From assembly GCA_949128115.1 (NCBI GenBank), contig OX421967.1, positions 56,866,855 through 56,930,854 of the forward strand: a DNA stretch of 64,000 nt. The letters run 5' to 3'. The notes under the pieces were generated by a model that made no database searches, was not told the origin of the DNA, and saw only the letters and a program-made list of their open reading frames with translations. Position 1 is the stretch's first letter; each line of letters starts with the position of its first letter. Positions 13,701-25,200 of the stretch are shown piece by piece. Position numbers and translations under genes: made by a program. This DNA is from Anaspis maculata (Eukaryota > Arthropoda > Insecta > Coleoptera > Scraptiidae).

Positions 13701-16700
13701 GTTGGAATGTCAAGACAGTAGTCGAAGCTATTCTAGTTTAAAATCGCAGTTTTTCGCAATTGAAGCCTGAATTTCGTGTTCAAAGTCAGAGTTTTCGTGT
13801 TTTATAGCCGAATTTTTTCGTGTTCAAACGCGAAATTTCTAGAATAAGTTGAAGTTTTTATTATGAAAAGTCACAGTTTTTCTTGTTGAAGTCGAAATCT
13901 CGAGTTGAAAGTCGAAGAATTTCTAGTTCAAAGTCGCAGTTGATCATGTTTGAAGTCTGAAATTCGTGTTTGAAGTCGAGTTTTCAAGTCAAGTTTTTTG
14001 CGTTCAAGTCGAAATTTCGAGAGAAGACGACTTTTTTATTGATATAATAACGCATAATTTCGTGTTTTGAGTCGGAATTCAATTATTGCAGTCGATATTT
14101 CGATATGAGTCAAAGTTTTCATGTCAAGTCGAAATTTCGTGGTTGAACTCGGAATGTCGAGTTGACGTCCACGATTTTCTTGTCTAAGTCGCAGTTTTTC
14201 GTGATTAAAGTCTGCATTCCGTATATAAAGTCGAAGTTTTTCGTGTTCAAAATCGAAATTTTCAGAAAAAAGTCGAAGTTTATTTTGTTCATAAAGTCAC
14301 AGTTTTTCGTCCTTGGAATCAAAATTTCGAGTTGAAAGTCAACGTTTCTGTATTTAAAGTCGAAATTTCGAATTGAAAACCAGATTTTTGCGTTGAAGTC
14401 GGAATGTCGAGATAAGACAAAGTTTCCTTGTTCAAATGAAATTTCGAGATAGAAGTCTACACTTCCTTGTTTGAAGTCGAAGTTTTTTCTGTTTGAAGTC
14501 TGTATTTTGTGTTCGAAGTCGAAATTTCGGTACAAAGTTTTCTTTCTGGAAGTCGGGAGATTTTCGTGTTCGAAACCGAAGTTCGTGTTGAAGTCAAAGC
14601 TTTTTGCGTTTGAAGTCGATATTTGGAAGTAGAAGTCGAATTGTGGTGTAAAGTCGAAACTTCGTAGCTGAAGTCGAAATGTCGAAATGAAAGTCGAAGA
14701 TATTCTTGTTCAAAGTCGTAGTTGTTCATGTTTTAAGTATGAATTTCGTGTTTGAAGTCGATATTTCGAGTTGAAAGTCGAAGTTTTTCGTGTTGGAAGT
14801 CGAAATCTCGCAATAAAAATCTGAGCTTTTTGCGTTTGAAGTCGATATTTGGAAGTGGTAGTCCAATTTTCCTATAAAGTCTATATGTCGAGATAAAAAT
14901 CGAAGAATTTCTTGTTCAAAGTCGCAGTTTTTCGTGTTTGAAGGCTGAATTTTGTGTTTGAAGTCGAAGTTTTCTGTGTTTAAGGACAGAGTCATATTGG
15001 TGAAATAAGGCGTTACGGAATCAATCAGTGTGGGTTTATTCCTTGACAGAAATTCACCATTCAGGTCTTTTTGGAAAGCTACAAGGATGTACTTTGGTTT
15101 GAGCCTATAGACATTTTCGAAATCCAAAAATTATTTTTTCAAAACTTGAATTTTTTTGGATTTTGGATATTTCTATAGGCTCAAACCAAAGTACATACTT
15201 GTAGCTTTCCAAAAAGACTTGAATGGTGAATTTCTGTCATGGAATAAACCCACACTGATTGATTTCGCAACGCCTCATTTTACCAATTTAACTCCGTCCT
15301 TGAAGTCGAAATTTCGAGAAAAGTCAACTATTATATTGTCGTAGTATCTCGTGTTTGTAGTCAGTTATTTTGGGGCAAAAGTCAAGTTTTTATTATTCTA
15401 AGTCGGAGCTTTTTCGCGTTCCAAGTCGAAAGTTTTCGCATCGAGTTTTTCTTCTTCGAAGTCGAAGTTTATCATGTTCAAAGTCAAAATTCAGTGGTTG
15501 TAGTCGATATTTCGATACAAAAGTCAAAGTTTTTTGTTTGAAATCGAAGGTTTTCGTGGTTATCTTGAAGTTTCATCGGGTTCATTGTTTGAAGTCGGAA
15601 TGTTGAGGGAAAAAATCAAAGATTTTTTAATTCAAGGTGCAGTTCTGTGTTTGAAATCAAAATTTTCCGTGTTTCAAGTTGAAATTTCAAAGTCGAAGTT
15701 CTTATTTGTGAAGTCGCAGTTTTACGTGTTGGATGTCAACACATTTCGAGTTGGAAGTCGAGATTTCTCGCATTGAATTTCGAAATTTCCAAGTGAAAGT
15801 CGAAGTTCTCGCGTGAAAGTAGATATTTTGAGAATAAAATCCAGTTTTCATTTCGTTGTTTGAAGTTGACATTTTGAGATGGAAATCGAAGTTTCAAGTG
15901 TGAAAAGTTGAAGCTTATTGAGCTTGAAATCAAAATTGCGAGATAAAAGTCGACGTTTTTCGTGTTTTGAGTCTGAATTCGTGTTTGAAGTCCAAGTTTT
16001 TGTGTTCAAAGTCAAATTTGGAAAAAAGTGAACTTTTTTATTCTTATGCTGTCGCAGTATATCGTGTTTAGAGTAAATTATTTCGGAGTCAAGTTTTTAT
16101 TATTGCAAGTCGCAGCTTTTTCGCGTTCCAAGTGGAAAGTTTTCGTGTAAAGGTTTTCTTGATTAGAAGTCGAAATTTATCGTATTCAAAGTCGAAACTT
16201 AATGTTTGTAGTGGATATTTCGATATAAAAGTCGAAGCTTCATGCTCAAGCTGAAATTTTGTGGCTGAAGTCGGAATGTCGAGATAAAGTCGAAGCATTT
16301 ATTGTTCAAAGTCACAGTTTCTTGTAATTGAAGTCTGAATTCCGTGTGTCAAGCCGAAGTTTCTCTTCTTCAAAGTCACAGTTTTTTCTACTTGAAGTCA
16401 AAATTTTGGAATAAAAAAACGAAGCTTTTTGCGTTTGAAGTCGAAATTTCCAACGAAATTCAAAATTTCGATTTAAAGATAAAAGTTTCTTTGTTGGAAG
16501 GTTTCCGTGTTCGAAGCCTAAGTTCCTCTTGTTAAAAGTCGGAGCACTTTGCTTTTGAAGTCAAAATTTTGATATGAAAGTCGAAGTACACTACACACAC
16601 TACAGTACACTACACTTACAGTACGGTACAATACACTTTTATAGTATTATATGAACGAATAAGGAGTATTGACTGATTGATTGATTGAAGTTTCTGTGTT

Positions 16701-19700
16701 GAAGTCGAAATTTCGTAGTTGAGGCGGAATGTCGAGATGAAAGTCGATTTCAGTGTTTGAACTGAATTTTGCGTTCGAATTAGACATTTTGATATAAAGG
16801 TCGAAGTTTTTCCATTTGAAGTTGAAGGTTTTTGTGTTAAACTCAAGATTTCATGGTTGAAGTCGGAATTTTGAGGGAGAAAACCGAAGCTTTTCTTGTT
16901 CAAGGTGCAGTTTTCGAAGTTTTTATTGTTTGAGGTCGTAGTTTTTCGTGTTTGAAGTCAACAAATTTTGGGTTGAAAGTCGAAGCTTTTCGCATTAAAA
17001 GCCGAAATTTCGAGGTAAAATAAGTCGAAGCTTTTTGCGTTTGAAGTCGAAAATGTGGAATGGAAATCGAAATTTTCTGTGCTGAAGTTGGAATTCCGTG
17101 GTTGAAGTCGGAATGTCAAGATAAAAGTCGGGAGCTTTCATTGTTTATTGACGAAGTTCTTCTTGTTCAAAATAGAAAAATTTGTATTTGAGGTCGAAAT
17201 TTCGAGATAACTAGGAGGTTCAACGTGTTTATAGTCACAATTTCGTGTTAAATTGAAGACTTCAAGGTAAAAGTCGAAGTTTATCGTTTCAAGTCGAAAT
17301 GAAAGTGTGGAAAATCGGAGTTCTTCGTGTTCATCAGAAATTTACAGATAGAAGTCGAAGTCTTTCATGTTTATAGTCAAAATTTTGAAGTTAAAGTCGA
17401 GTTTTTTTGTGTTTTATATCGAAAGCTTTTGTGTTCGAAGCCGAAGTTCCTCTTGTGAAAAGTCGAAGCATTTTGCTCTTGAAGTCAAAATTTTAATATG
17501 AAAGTCGAAGTTTTTGTGTTGAAGTCGGAATTTTGTAGTTGAGTCGAAATGTCGAGATGAAAGTCGATTTCAGTGCTTGAACTGAATTTTGCGTTCGAAG
17601 TCGACATTTTGATATAAAGGTCGAAGTTTTTTCCGTCAGGTTTTCGTGTTAAACTCGAGATTTCATGGTTGAAGTCGGAATGTTGAGGGAGAAAACCGAA
17701 GCTTTTCTTGTTCAAGGTGCAGTTCTCGAAGTTTTTATTGTTTGAAGTCGTAGTTTTTCGTGTTTGAAGTCAACACATTTTGGGTTAAAAGTCGAAGCTT
17801 TTCGCATTAAAAGTTGAAATTTCGAGGTAAAAGTCGAAGATTTTTGCGTTTGAAGTCGAAATTTTCAAGTGGAAGTTGTAGTTTTCATGTGAAAACTTGA
17901 ACCAAATATTCCAAAACCAAAGTCCAGTTCACATTTCGTTGTTTGAAGTCGACATTCCGAAACAAAATCGAAGTTTCACATGTGGAAAGTTGGAGTTTTT
18001 TGCGCTTGAAGTCGAAATTTCGCGATAAAACTGAAAGTTTTTCGTGTTCAAAGTCGGAATTTCGAGACAAAAGTTGACGCTTTTGCGCGTGAAGTCGAAA
18101 TTTTAAAATAAAAGTCGGGGTTTCGAATCGTGTTCAAGTCGAAATTTCATTGCTGAAGTTGGAATGTCGAAATAAAAGTGAAAGCTTTTCTTGGAAGAAG
18201 TTGCAGTTGATCATTTTTGAAGTCTGAAGTCGTGTTGAAAGTCAAAGTTTTTCGTGCTTGAAGTCGACCTATTTTGAGTAAGAAGTCGATGTTTTTCACA
18301 TTGAAAGTCGAAGTTTCGAGATATAAGTCGAATATTTTTGCGTTTGAAGTTGAAATTTTTAGCGTAAGTTGGAATTTTCGTGTAAGCATTTTGGAAGTCG
18401 ACATTTCTAGACTTAAGTCCAGTTTCCATTTCGTAGTTGGGAGTCGGTATTTCGAGATGAAAATCGAAGCTTCATGTGTGTGGAAGTCGGAGCTTCTTGC
18501 GTTTGAAGTCGAAATCACGAGATGAAAGTCGGTGGCGGTTTTGCGCGTGGAATAGAGTTTTGAAATAAAAGTTGATTTTGTTATTGTTCAAAGTCGCAGT
18601 CTTTCGTGTTTGAAGTTTGAAGTCGATATTTCGAGATGGAGGTCGAAGCTTTTTGCGTTTGAAGTCGAAAATGTGCAATGAAAATCGATTTTTTTTGCTG
18701 AAGTTGGAATTCCGTGGTTGAAGTCGGAATGTCAAGATAAAAGTCGAGGTTGATATTTCGATATAAAGGTCAAAGTTTTCTTGTTTCGCAGTTCGTGTTT
18801 AAAATCGAGATTTTTCGTGTTTCAAGTGAGAATTTGAAAGTCGAAGTTCTTGGGTATTGTTTGAAGTCACAGTTTTTCGTGTTTGAAGTCAACACATTTC
18901 GAGATTCAAGTCGAATTGTGAGAATATTTGAAGTCTATCGTGTTCACAGTCACAATGTCGTGTTTAAATCCAAAACTTCGAGATTAATTTCGAAGTTTAT
19001 TGTTTGAAGTCGAAATGAAAGTGTGGAAAATAAGAGTTCTTCGTGTTCATTAGAAATTTCCAGATAAAAGTCGACGTCTTTCATGTTTGTAGTCAAAATT
19101 TTGAAGTTGAAGTCGAATTTTTTCGTGTTTCAAGTCGAAAGTTTTCATGTTCGAAGTCAAAGTTTTCTTGTTTGATGTCTAAAATTTCGAGACATAATTC
19201 GAGGTCACTAGATTTCTTTCAGGTCTATCAGCTACATTTTTTGAGTTTTTCAAAATAAACCCATCGAGTTTGGGCTTGAATTTTCTGAAATATTACTGGC
19301 AATTCAAATATGATTGAAACAAAATTGTAACCGTGAAATTTGACACTCAGAGGCATCACGACTCGAATATAAAATACAATATTGAGATGCAACGATGGAA
19401 ATTTGATTGAAACAAAAAAAAAAGTGAAATGATGTCTTTTTCAGAGCGGTGAAAAACTACGCAAGGATAGACAAACTGCTCAAGCACCTGACGTACTTCA
19501 CGCTGAACGAATGGAAGTTCGACTCCGGAAACGTCAAAAACTTGTGGGAAAAAATGGCGATTCCCGATAGGGAAGCGTTCGCTTTCAACGCGGACAAAGC
19601 CGATTGGGTCAAGTACGCCAACGACAGCGTCAGAGGCGGCCGGGTGTACCTGCTGAAAGATCCGGTGGAAACCATACCGCAAGGACGGAGGAAACTCAAA

Positions 19701-19793
19701 ATTTTGGGCGTCGCCCACTACACCCTCATCTGCGTCTTCTGGTTTTTGATCTACAAATTGCTGAGATTCGTTTTTGGCTTGCTCTTCTTCTGA
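1711..19793 (+). CDS. Fatty acyl-CoA reductase (FAR), tandem copy 1
   Basis: Alcohol-forming FAR: NADPH-dependent reduction of long-chain acyl-CoA to fatty alcohol, normally at the ER or peroxisome. Eight coding exons join in frame at GT-AG sites: 1711-1917, 2156-2404, 2460-2605, 2665-2777, 8730-8910, 9440-9507, 9593-9773, 19445-19793; total 1494 bp, 497 residues, the usual insect FAR length. Residues 23-30 are TGGTGFLG (Rossmann nucleotide-binding loop). Residues 210-214 are YVYSK, the YxxxK catalytic motif. [12 protein letters not shown] begins exon 5, as in the family. Exons 6-8 give the FAR C-terminal (Sterile) domain. Hydrophobic stretches lie near residues 350-380 and in the last 25 residues (membrane anchor). 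The start at 1711 is the ATG just before the conserved [13 protein letters not shown] block and aligns with copy 2. No frameshift or stop is seen. Introns 4 (5.95 kb) and 7 (9.67 kb) are filled by satellites. Physiological product (wax, cuticle, pheromone) cannot be read from sequence. Confidence 0.92.
1946..2111. mobile_element. MITE in intron 1 of FAR copy 1
   Basis: Starts TACCGGGTGG and ends CACCTGTA, with inverted arms (TTGTGAATGCAGCTAGCTGT against an inverted partner near 2070-2095). It begins about 28 bp after the exon 1 donor, the same place as a homologous element in FAR copy 2. Confidence 0.75.
3024..3296 (+). mobile_element. tRNA-derived SINE
   Basis: The head has an A-box-like TGGTGTGGTGGTCAGCGC (from 3035) and a B box GGTTCGAGTC (3079-3088). 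The unrelated body ends GGCCGACGTTGAATGAAC followed by an A run, as in insect SINEs. The corresponding intron of FAR copy 2 has no such insertion between its TTTCACTAAAATT and GAAGACGCCCCTAAAC flanks. It is not a working tRNA: the anticodon arm and 3' acceptor side do not fold. Confidence 0.8.
3627..8385. repeat. HSE-rich satellite array in FAR1 intron 4
   Basis: About 4.7 kb of units based on GAATGTTCCAGACTATTCCC and ATTCTGGAATGCTGTGGAAT. A marker (TTTTGGACAG or close variant) recurs near 4070, 4751, 5430, 6111, 6681, 7362 and 7932, giving higher-order periods of 681, 679, 681, 570, 681 and 570 bp. The 570 bp forms lack one ~111 bp subunit. Subunits are 75-125 bp. Alternating TTCnnGAA pentamers recur throughout. 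Many short frames run through it, all of them by-products of the repeat. Confidence 0.95.
8605..8619 (+). promoter_or_regulatory. CTCF-like motif
   Basis: CCAACAGATGGCGCT fits the conserved CTCF core consensus with one mismatch. It sits between the satellite and exon 5. Insect repeats can carry similar strings, so function is uncertain. Confidence 0.3.
8950..9370. repeat. ~190 bp tandem repeat in FAR1 intron 5
   Basis: GGCTCGTGTCAG followed by GAATAATGGCAGTCATTACA occurs near 8956 and again near 9147 (spacing about 191). A diverged third unit ends near 9370 just before exon 6. Nothing else is seen in this intron. Confidence 0.65.
10120..19230. repeat. GAAGTC-rich satellite filling FAR1 intron 7
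   Basis: About 9 kb of diverged, roughly 35-45 bp units of the type GTTTGAAGTCGAAATTTCG followed by AGATAAAAGTCGAAGTTTTT. Spacing is irregular, with larger segmental duplications (for example 16560-16960 resembles 17440-17790, and 10220-10440 resembles 11790-11960). It is interrupted by a hairpin element at 14982-15301. Minus-strand frames rich in FDF and TSNTK are translations of the repeat. Bases 9774-10119 before it are plain AT-rich intron. Confidence 0.9.
14982..15301. mobile_element. 320 bp near-perfect hairpin element within the satellite
   Basis: Left arm from AAGGACAGAGTCATATTGG to about 15126 and right arm from about 15153 to ACTCCGTCCTT form inverted arms of about 145 bp with few mismatches and a loop of about 25 bp. 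GCTCAAACCAAAGTACAT at 15179-15196 pairs with an inverted copy near 15089-15106. Satellite sequence resumes on both sides. Confidence 0.85.
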
Positions 19794-19838
19794 ATTATTT
19801 CGATATATATTTTTTTGTTTATTGTTATTTGTTGAAAA

Positions 19839-19844
19839 AATAAA
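19839..19844 (+). terminator. Polyadenylation signal of FAR copy 1
   Basis: AATAAA 46 nt after the stop codon at 19793. No equally clear signal was found after the stop of FAR copy 2. Confidence 0.6.
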
Positions 19845-19849
19845 TGCCG

Positions 19850-20380
19850 CATCAAAACTCTACTCGTCGAGACCTATTCGCAAAGGTGCCGCTCGATATG
19901 CTTGGAAGTTTAAAAATTTGCTGCTCAGAAGCATCACTCGGAGATGAAATGCCACGCAGGGGTGTAGCGGTATTGGAACTTAATTCTGTGTAAAATTTGC
20001 TGCAATTTGATACCAAACTCGACGAGTGCATCTTGATTTTTCGCAGAGATACAGCCGGAACTGTCTTGAAACCCATGGCCACCTACGTTTACGACACGTT
20101 ATACGTCAAATAATTTGTTTCTGCCTCGGTTTCTGCTTATTTTTACGGGGCAGACGTTCACGTTTCAGTACTGTAAATTGTTACTTGTATCAAAATGTGA
20201 AAGACTCTTCGAGGTATCACCGGCGGCTTTGGAAGTGAAATTTCAGAAAAGCACGGGTGGCGTTGGAATAAAAGACAGTTTTGGCAACATCTCGACTATT
20301 TTTTGGTATAAACTAGTCGACTTTGGGCTCAAATTTTCTAAAATTTCACTGGCGATTCAAATTAAGCTTTTCAGATATAA
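19850..20380. other. 3' flank of FAR1, duplicated downstream of FAR2
   Basis: Non-coding. CTCTACTCGTCGAGACC and ACCCATGGCCACC blocks correspond to 36046-36540 after FAR copy 2 (CTCTACTGGTCAAAACC, ACCCATGGCCACC). This marks the downstream part of the duplicated unit. It ends in the dispersed GGCGATTCAAATTAAG repeat, after which the sequence matches the FAR1 upstream region (1160-1560). Confidence 0.7.
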
Positions 20381-20469
20381 ATTGGGATTGTTTAAAAAAA
20401 AGTGTTTTTATCAGGTCAAGTACCTACCAGTATATTAGATAACGGATCGCTTTAGTATGTACCTAATTA

Positions 20470-21667
20470 TACAGGGTGATTCACCACCAAATGGACATAG
20501 CTTAAAAGTAGGTCCAGTTTTCCCATACGAACCGGGATCTAGTTTTGAAATTTTTATAAAGTTGTTCGTTTCAAAGATACAGGGTGATTCATGTATTTCG
20601 TAGAATTTTTTCACAAGCTGTATCTTGAGAATGACCCAATGGATTCGATTGAAATTTTGTAGGTTAATTTTTCTATTGATAGCTGACACAGTGCCCTATC
20701 AAACATTTTAAAATTTCCAGGACCGGCCTTGATAAAAAACTTCAAAACTTTTTTCGAAAAAAGACGTTCTGTACGTATATTTTTTCGAATTTATTATTAA
20801 ATTCAGAAACTACATGAAACATGCTATGAGTATCGCAAAAAAAATTGCTTGGCACCATTGAGCTGTCAATAAAATTTTGATGATCCTGAAAATTTTTGAG
20901 GTCAAGATTTTATGTAAAATTGATAATTCAAAATATTTGCAGATAATCTATTATGACCTTATGACCTTCTCTCAGTAGCAAAAAAAATTTCAGCAGAGTT
21001 TTCTGAAAAACTTTGTTACGTCCCTCAACTTCACTTCTATCCCACATTGAGCTGAAATTGAGGGACGTGACATAAATTTTTCGAAAATTCTGATGAAATT
21101 TTTTGTCACTCCTAGTTAGTTACTGGAAAACGTTCAACATTTTTTTCCAAATTTTTGCGACGAAACGACTGAAATTCAAGGCCATGATAGATCATTTGGG
21201 AATATTTCAAATTATTAAATCAAAAAAAATCCTAACCTTGAAAATTTTCAGGATTATCAAAATTTTATTGACAGGTCAATGGTGCCAAGCAATTTTTTTT
21301 GCGATACTTATAGCATGTTTTATGTAGTTTCTGAATTTGAAAATAAATTCGAAAAAATATACATACAGAACGTTTTTGTTTTAAACAGTTTTGAAGTTTT
21401 TTTATCAAGGCCGGCCCTAGAAATTCTGAACTTTTTGATAGGGCGATGTGTCAGCTATCAATGGAAGAATTGACCCAAAAAATTTCAATTGAATCCATTG
21501 GGTCGTTCTGAAGATACAGCTTGTCAAAAAATTCTACAGAATACATGAATCACCTTGTAGCTTCGAAACGAACAGCTTTGTCAAAATCTCAAAGCCAGAT
21601 CCTGGTTCGCCTGGGAAAACTGGACCTACCCTTAAGCTATGTCCATTTGGTGGTGAATCACCCTGTA
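20470..21667. mobile_element. 1.2 kb palindromic element between the FAR genes
   Basis: Starts TACAGGGTGATTCACCACCA and ends with its inverted copy (TGGTGGTGAATCACCCTGTA). Arms of about 550-600 bp are inverted throughout, with the centre near 21050 (CGTCCCTCAACTTC against GAAATTGAGGGACG). No open frame of transposase size. The FAR1 upstream region lacks it, so its upstream flank (20380-20470) and downstream flank (21668-21760) are contiguous homologues of 1170-1360. Confidence 0.85.
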
Positions 21668-21820
21668 TTAGATTGCACTTATAAGAACTAACACTGACTT
21701 GAATGAATTGTCACAAATGCAGGTTTAAACAGGTTTGTTCCTCGTTTTTTTCTTTCGATTTCTTACGTAGATACCTGTGTCAAGATACCTGCTACTTTAT
21801 TTCACCTATAACAATAATCA

Positions 21821-22007
21821 TACCGGGTGTTTTTTGAAATTGTGAACTGCAGTTAGCTATGGAAATAAAAACGTATGTCCGCAACTTGATTCAAATTGCG
21901 CTTTTGAAGCGGTCGGCCAGGCGACGCGCAAGATGAATCAAGTCGCGGACGTACGTTTACACTTCCACAGCCGGCTCCAATTCACAATTAAAAAAAAAAA
22001 CAGTGTA
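21821..22007. mobile_element. MITE upstream of FAR copy 2
   Basis: Same family as the two intron 1 MITEs: TACCGGGTGT start, CAGTGTA end, and an almost full-length hairpin including TCCGCAACTTGATTC with its inverted partner GAATCAAGTCGCGGA. It lies in the promoter-proximal region and has no counterpart upstream of FAR copy 1. Confidence 0.75.
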
Positions 22008-22205
22008 GAATCCGTGTTTTTATACCTGTTTTGGAAATCAGAACTTTTCCAATAAGATGGATTTTTTCAGGCAATAACAAGCAGAAACGGAAGAAGCAGG
22101 AACCAAATGTTTCCACTAAACAATAAGGGTCAAACTGGAGGTTAATCACGGAATAGAATCTTTTGAAAAATTTATGAATGCATGCACAATAAATGCCTAT
22201 GGTTT

Positions 22206-22212
22206 TATAAAG
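22206..22212 (+). promoter_or_regulatory. TATA box of FAR copy 2
   Basis: TATAAAG, 79 bp before ATG 22285, inside the block TTATAAAGAGTT that is conserved with copy 1. A TGCACAATAAA string also precedes it, as in copy 1. Unlike copy 1, a MITE (21821-22007) sits about 200 bp upstream. Confidence 0.6.
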
Positions 22213-22284
22213 AGTTGTGAGAGTTGCCAAAAAAAGACATTTGTTTTCAAATTCCAATAGTTGGTGAAAAGCTTAAAATCAATC

Positions 22285-25200
22285 ATGGAACCGAAAATTC
22301 AAACCCAAAGCCAAATCAGTGAATTTTACCGCGACCAAACGATTTTTCTGACTGGCGGCACCGGTTTTCTCGGGAAAATCCTACTGGAAAAACTGCTGCG
22401 CGCTTGCGACCCAAAGAAAATCTACGTTCTGGTCAGAAACAAGAAAGGAAAATCCAGCGAGGAACGCAAAAATACCACGTTTCAATCTGCCGTGAGTTTC
22501 ATTTTATCAACCTGTTTATTTATACCGGGTGGTTTTTCAAAATTGGAAATGCAGTTAGCCGTGAGAATGACAACGTGCGTCGCGACTTGATTCATCTCTC
22601 GCGTCGCCTGACCAAAAAAGCGCCAAGCCCCATTTTAACCAAGACGTGAACATAGTTTCTATTTTCACAGCTAACTAACTGCAATTTACAATTTAAAAAA
22701 CACCCGCGATATACAGGGGTGGTCCAGGTTATGGTAGCAATAATGGGGTACTTGCCCAATTTTTTTTTATTGGCTTAAATGATAGTGTAGTTAAAAATAA
22801 TGTACCCGTATTTTTTCTTTTTCCTAAATTCCTAAAATTGCGGCCGTGATGCGTGTTTTAAAAATATATTTGTGACGTTACAAATATACTAAAAACTAAA
22901 CAAACAGCACTGTTGGATTGGAAGCTCAAAAAACTGTTAGAGTGACATTACAATATTTGAAAAATACAGACATGAAAATCCCACTGACGTTTCCCTATTG
23001 TTACCAACCCTTTGAAAAATAAAAAATAAAAATAAATCTTTTTAACCAATGGATATATTTTCCGCAAATTTCCAGGAAATACCCTTTATTACTTTTGTTG
23101 ATGATTAAAAGTATTTTCAGTCAAATCTGTTTCATTGGCAAGTACCCCATTCACCATTCAATAGTCCATCGAAAACTAGGTCGACATGCATAATTTAATT
23201 TTTTTTCTAAAACGCTCCCTAAGAGAGATACAGCACTTCAAAGTTCAGTTTTTAAAACCTTCTATTTGCAATAACTCTCAAGTCATCGAAGCGATTTCAA
23301 CCAAATTTGGTACAAATACTTACGAAATAAATATCCATCACTTGACATAGATAACTTTTGTCAAAATTGTCCGGTGGCGTAGATACGGGGGAGTTGTTTT
23401 ACTTTTCACGACCTATTCTTCACGCCACTGAATATTTTTGGAAAACTATATTTTTTTTGAATTCCTTGTTTAATTTAAAAAAAAGTAACTTCTGTAAAAT
23501 TTTGATAAGAGGCTTGATTTTTGAGATATTTGGGTTTTAAACTTTGGAAAACCCCTCAAAATCGCCACTTTCCAGAGCCCGAATTGTTTTTTTCTGGAAA
23601 CGCCTCGTTTCTGAGCAAAAAATGGCAGTAAATCAAATTAAAGGACCTAGGAAACTTATTCCAGTCGAGGAATCAGGAGTTTTCTTGGATTTTAATTTTT
23701 AGGCCTTCGAAAGTCGCGATTTCGAAGCGTTTTCCAAAGTTTCAAACCCAAATATCTCGGAAATGAAGCCTCTAATCAAAATTTTACAGGGGTAACTTTT
23801 TTTCTGAATTAAACAAGAAATTCAAAAAAAGTTTAAATTTTCAAAAAAATCCAGTGGCGCAGAAAATAGGGTGGGAGAAGTTGAACAATCCCCCGGTATC
23901 TACGCCACTGGACAATTTTGACAAAAGTTATCTACGTCAAGTGATCCGTAATTATTTCATAAGTATTTGTACCAAATTTGGTGAAAATCGCTTTGATTAC
24001 TTGAGAGTTATTGCAAAAAGATGATTTTAAAAACTGAACTTTGAAGGGCTCTACCTTCCTTAGGAAGCGTTTTGGAGAAAAATTAAATTATGCATGTTGA
24101 CCTAGTTTTCGATGGACCATCGAATGGTGAGCTATTGCTACTATAACCTGGACCATCCTGTACAGGTGTCCCGAAATTAATGCAACAAAATCTACAGGGA
24201 GGTAGACAATTGAAAAATAAGGGGACTTTCTCAATGAAAATACTCTCGCAAACGTAATAACGGAGATAGAGGCCTTCAAAGTTGGTTTTTCAAAACAGTT
24301 TTTTTGCATAACTCCTGAACCGTTGAGCCGATTTTATTCAAATTTGAACCAAAGTTTACTAAAATAGGTCTCTATCGAACAATGATAACGCATTTCATCA
24401 AACATTTTCAGGGGCGAAGATGATAGGGGGTACCTTCCCCCTTTTTTCCCTATTTTTCACCCCTTTAAATATTTTTGAAAATTGTTGCAATTTTTGAATT
24501 CTACGTTCAATTTAGAGAAAAAAGTTACTCTCGCAAAATTTCAATTGAAGGCTTCATTTTTGAGATATTTGGGTTTGAAACTTCGGAGAACATCTCGAAA
24601 ACACCACTTTCAAGACCTTAAAAATTAAAATTCAAGAAAATTCAAAATTCCTCAACTGAAATAAGTTTTCAAGGTGTTTCAAGTTGAAAAACTACCATTT
24701 TTGCTAAAAAAAATTGAGCTTTTCAGAAAAAAAATTTCGGCTCTGAAAAGTGGCGATTCTGGAATGTTCTCCGAAGTTTCAAACCAAAATATCTCAAAAA
24801 TGAAGCCTTCAATCAAAATTTTTCAAGAGTAACTTTTTTCTCTAAATTGAACGTAGAATTAAAAAATATCAACAATTTCCAAAATAATTCAAGGGGGTAA
24901 AAAATAGGGGAAAAGGGAGAAGGTACCCCCTATTATCTTCGCTCCTGAAAATGTTTGATGAAATACGTTATCATTGTTCGATAGAGACCTATTTTAGTAT
25001 ACTTAAATTCAAATTTGAATAGCATTGGTTCAACTGTTCAGGAGTTATGCAAAAAAAACTGTTTTGAAAAACCAACTTGAAGGCCTGTATCTCCGTTATT
25101 ACGTTTGCGAGAGTATTTTCATTGAGAAAGTCTTCTTATTTTTCAATTGTCAACCTCCCTGTAAATTTTGTTGCATTAATTTCGGGACACCCTGTAAACT

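Noticed and set aside
10226..18735. FDF/TSNTK-rich minus-strand frames as a repetitive protein gene
   Set aside because: They translate the GAAGTC satellite, are short and broken, and have no conserved start or promoter.
22261..22284. An upstream non-ATG start for FAR2
   Set aside because: The extension relies on TTG and is not conserved in FAR1; ATG 22285 aligns with ATG 1711.
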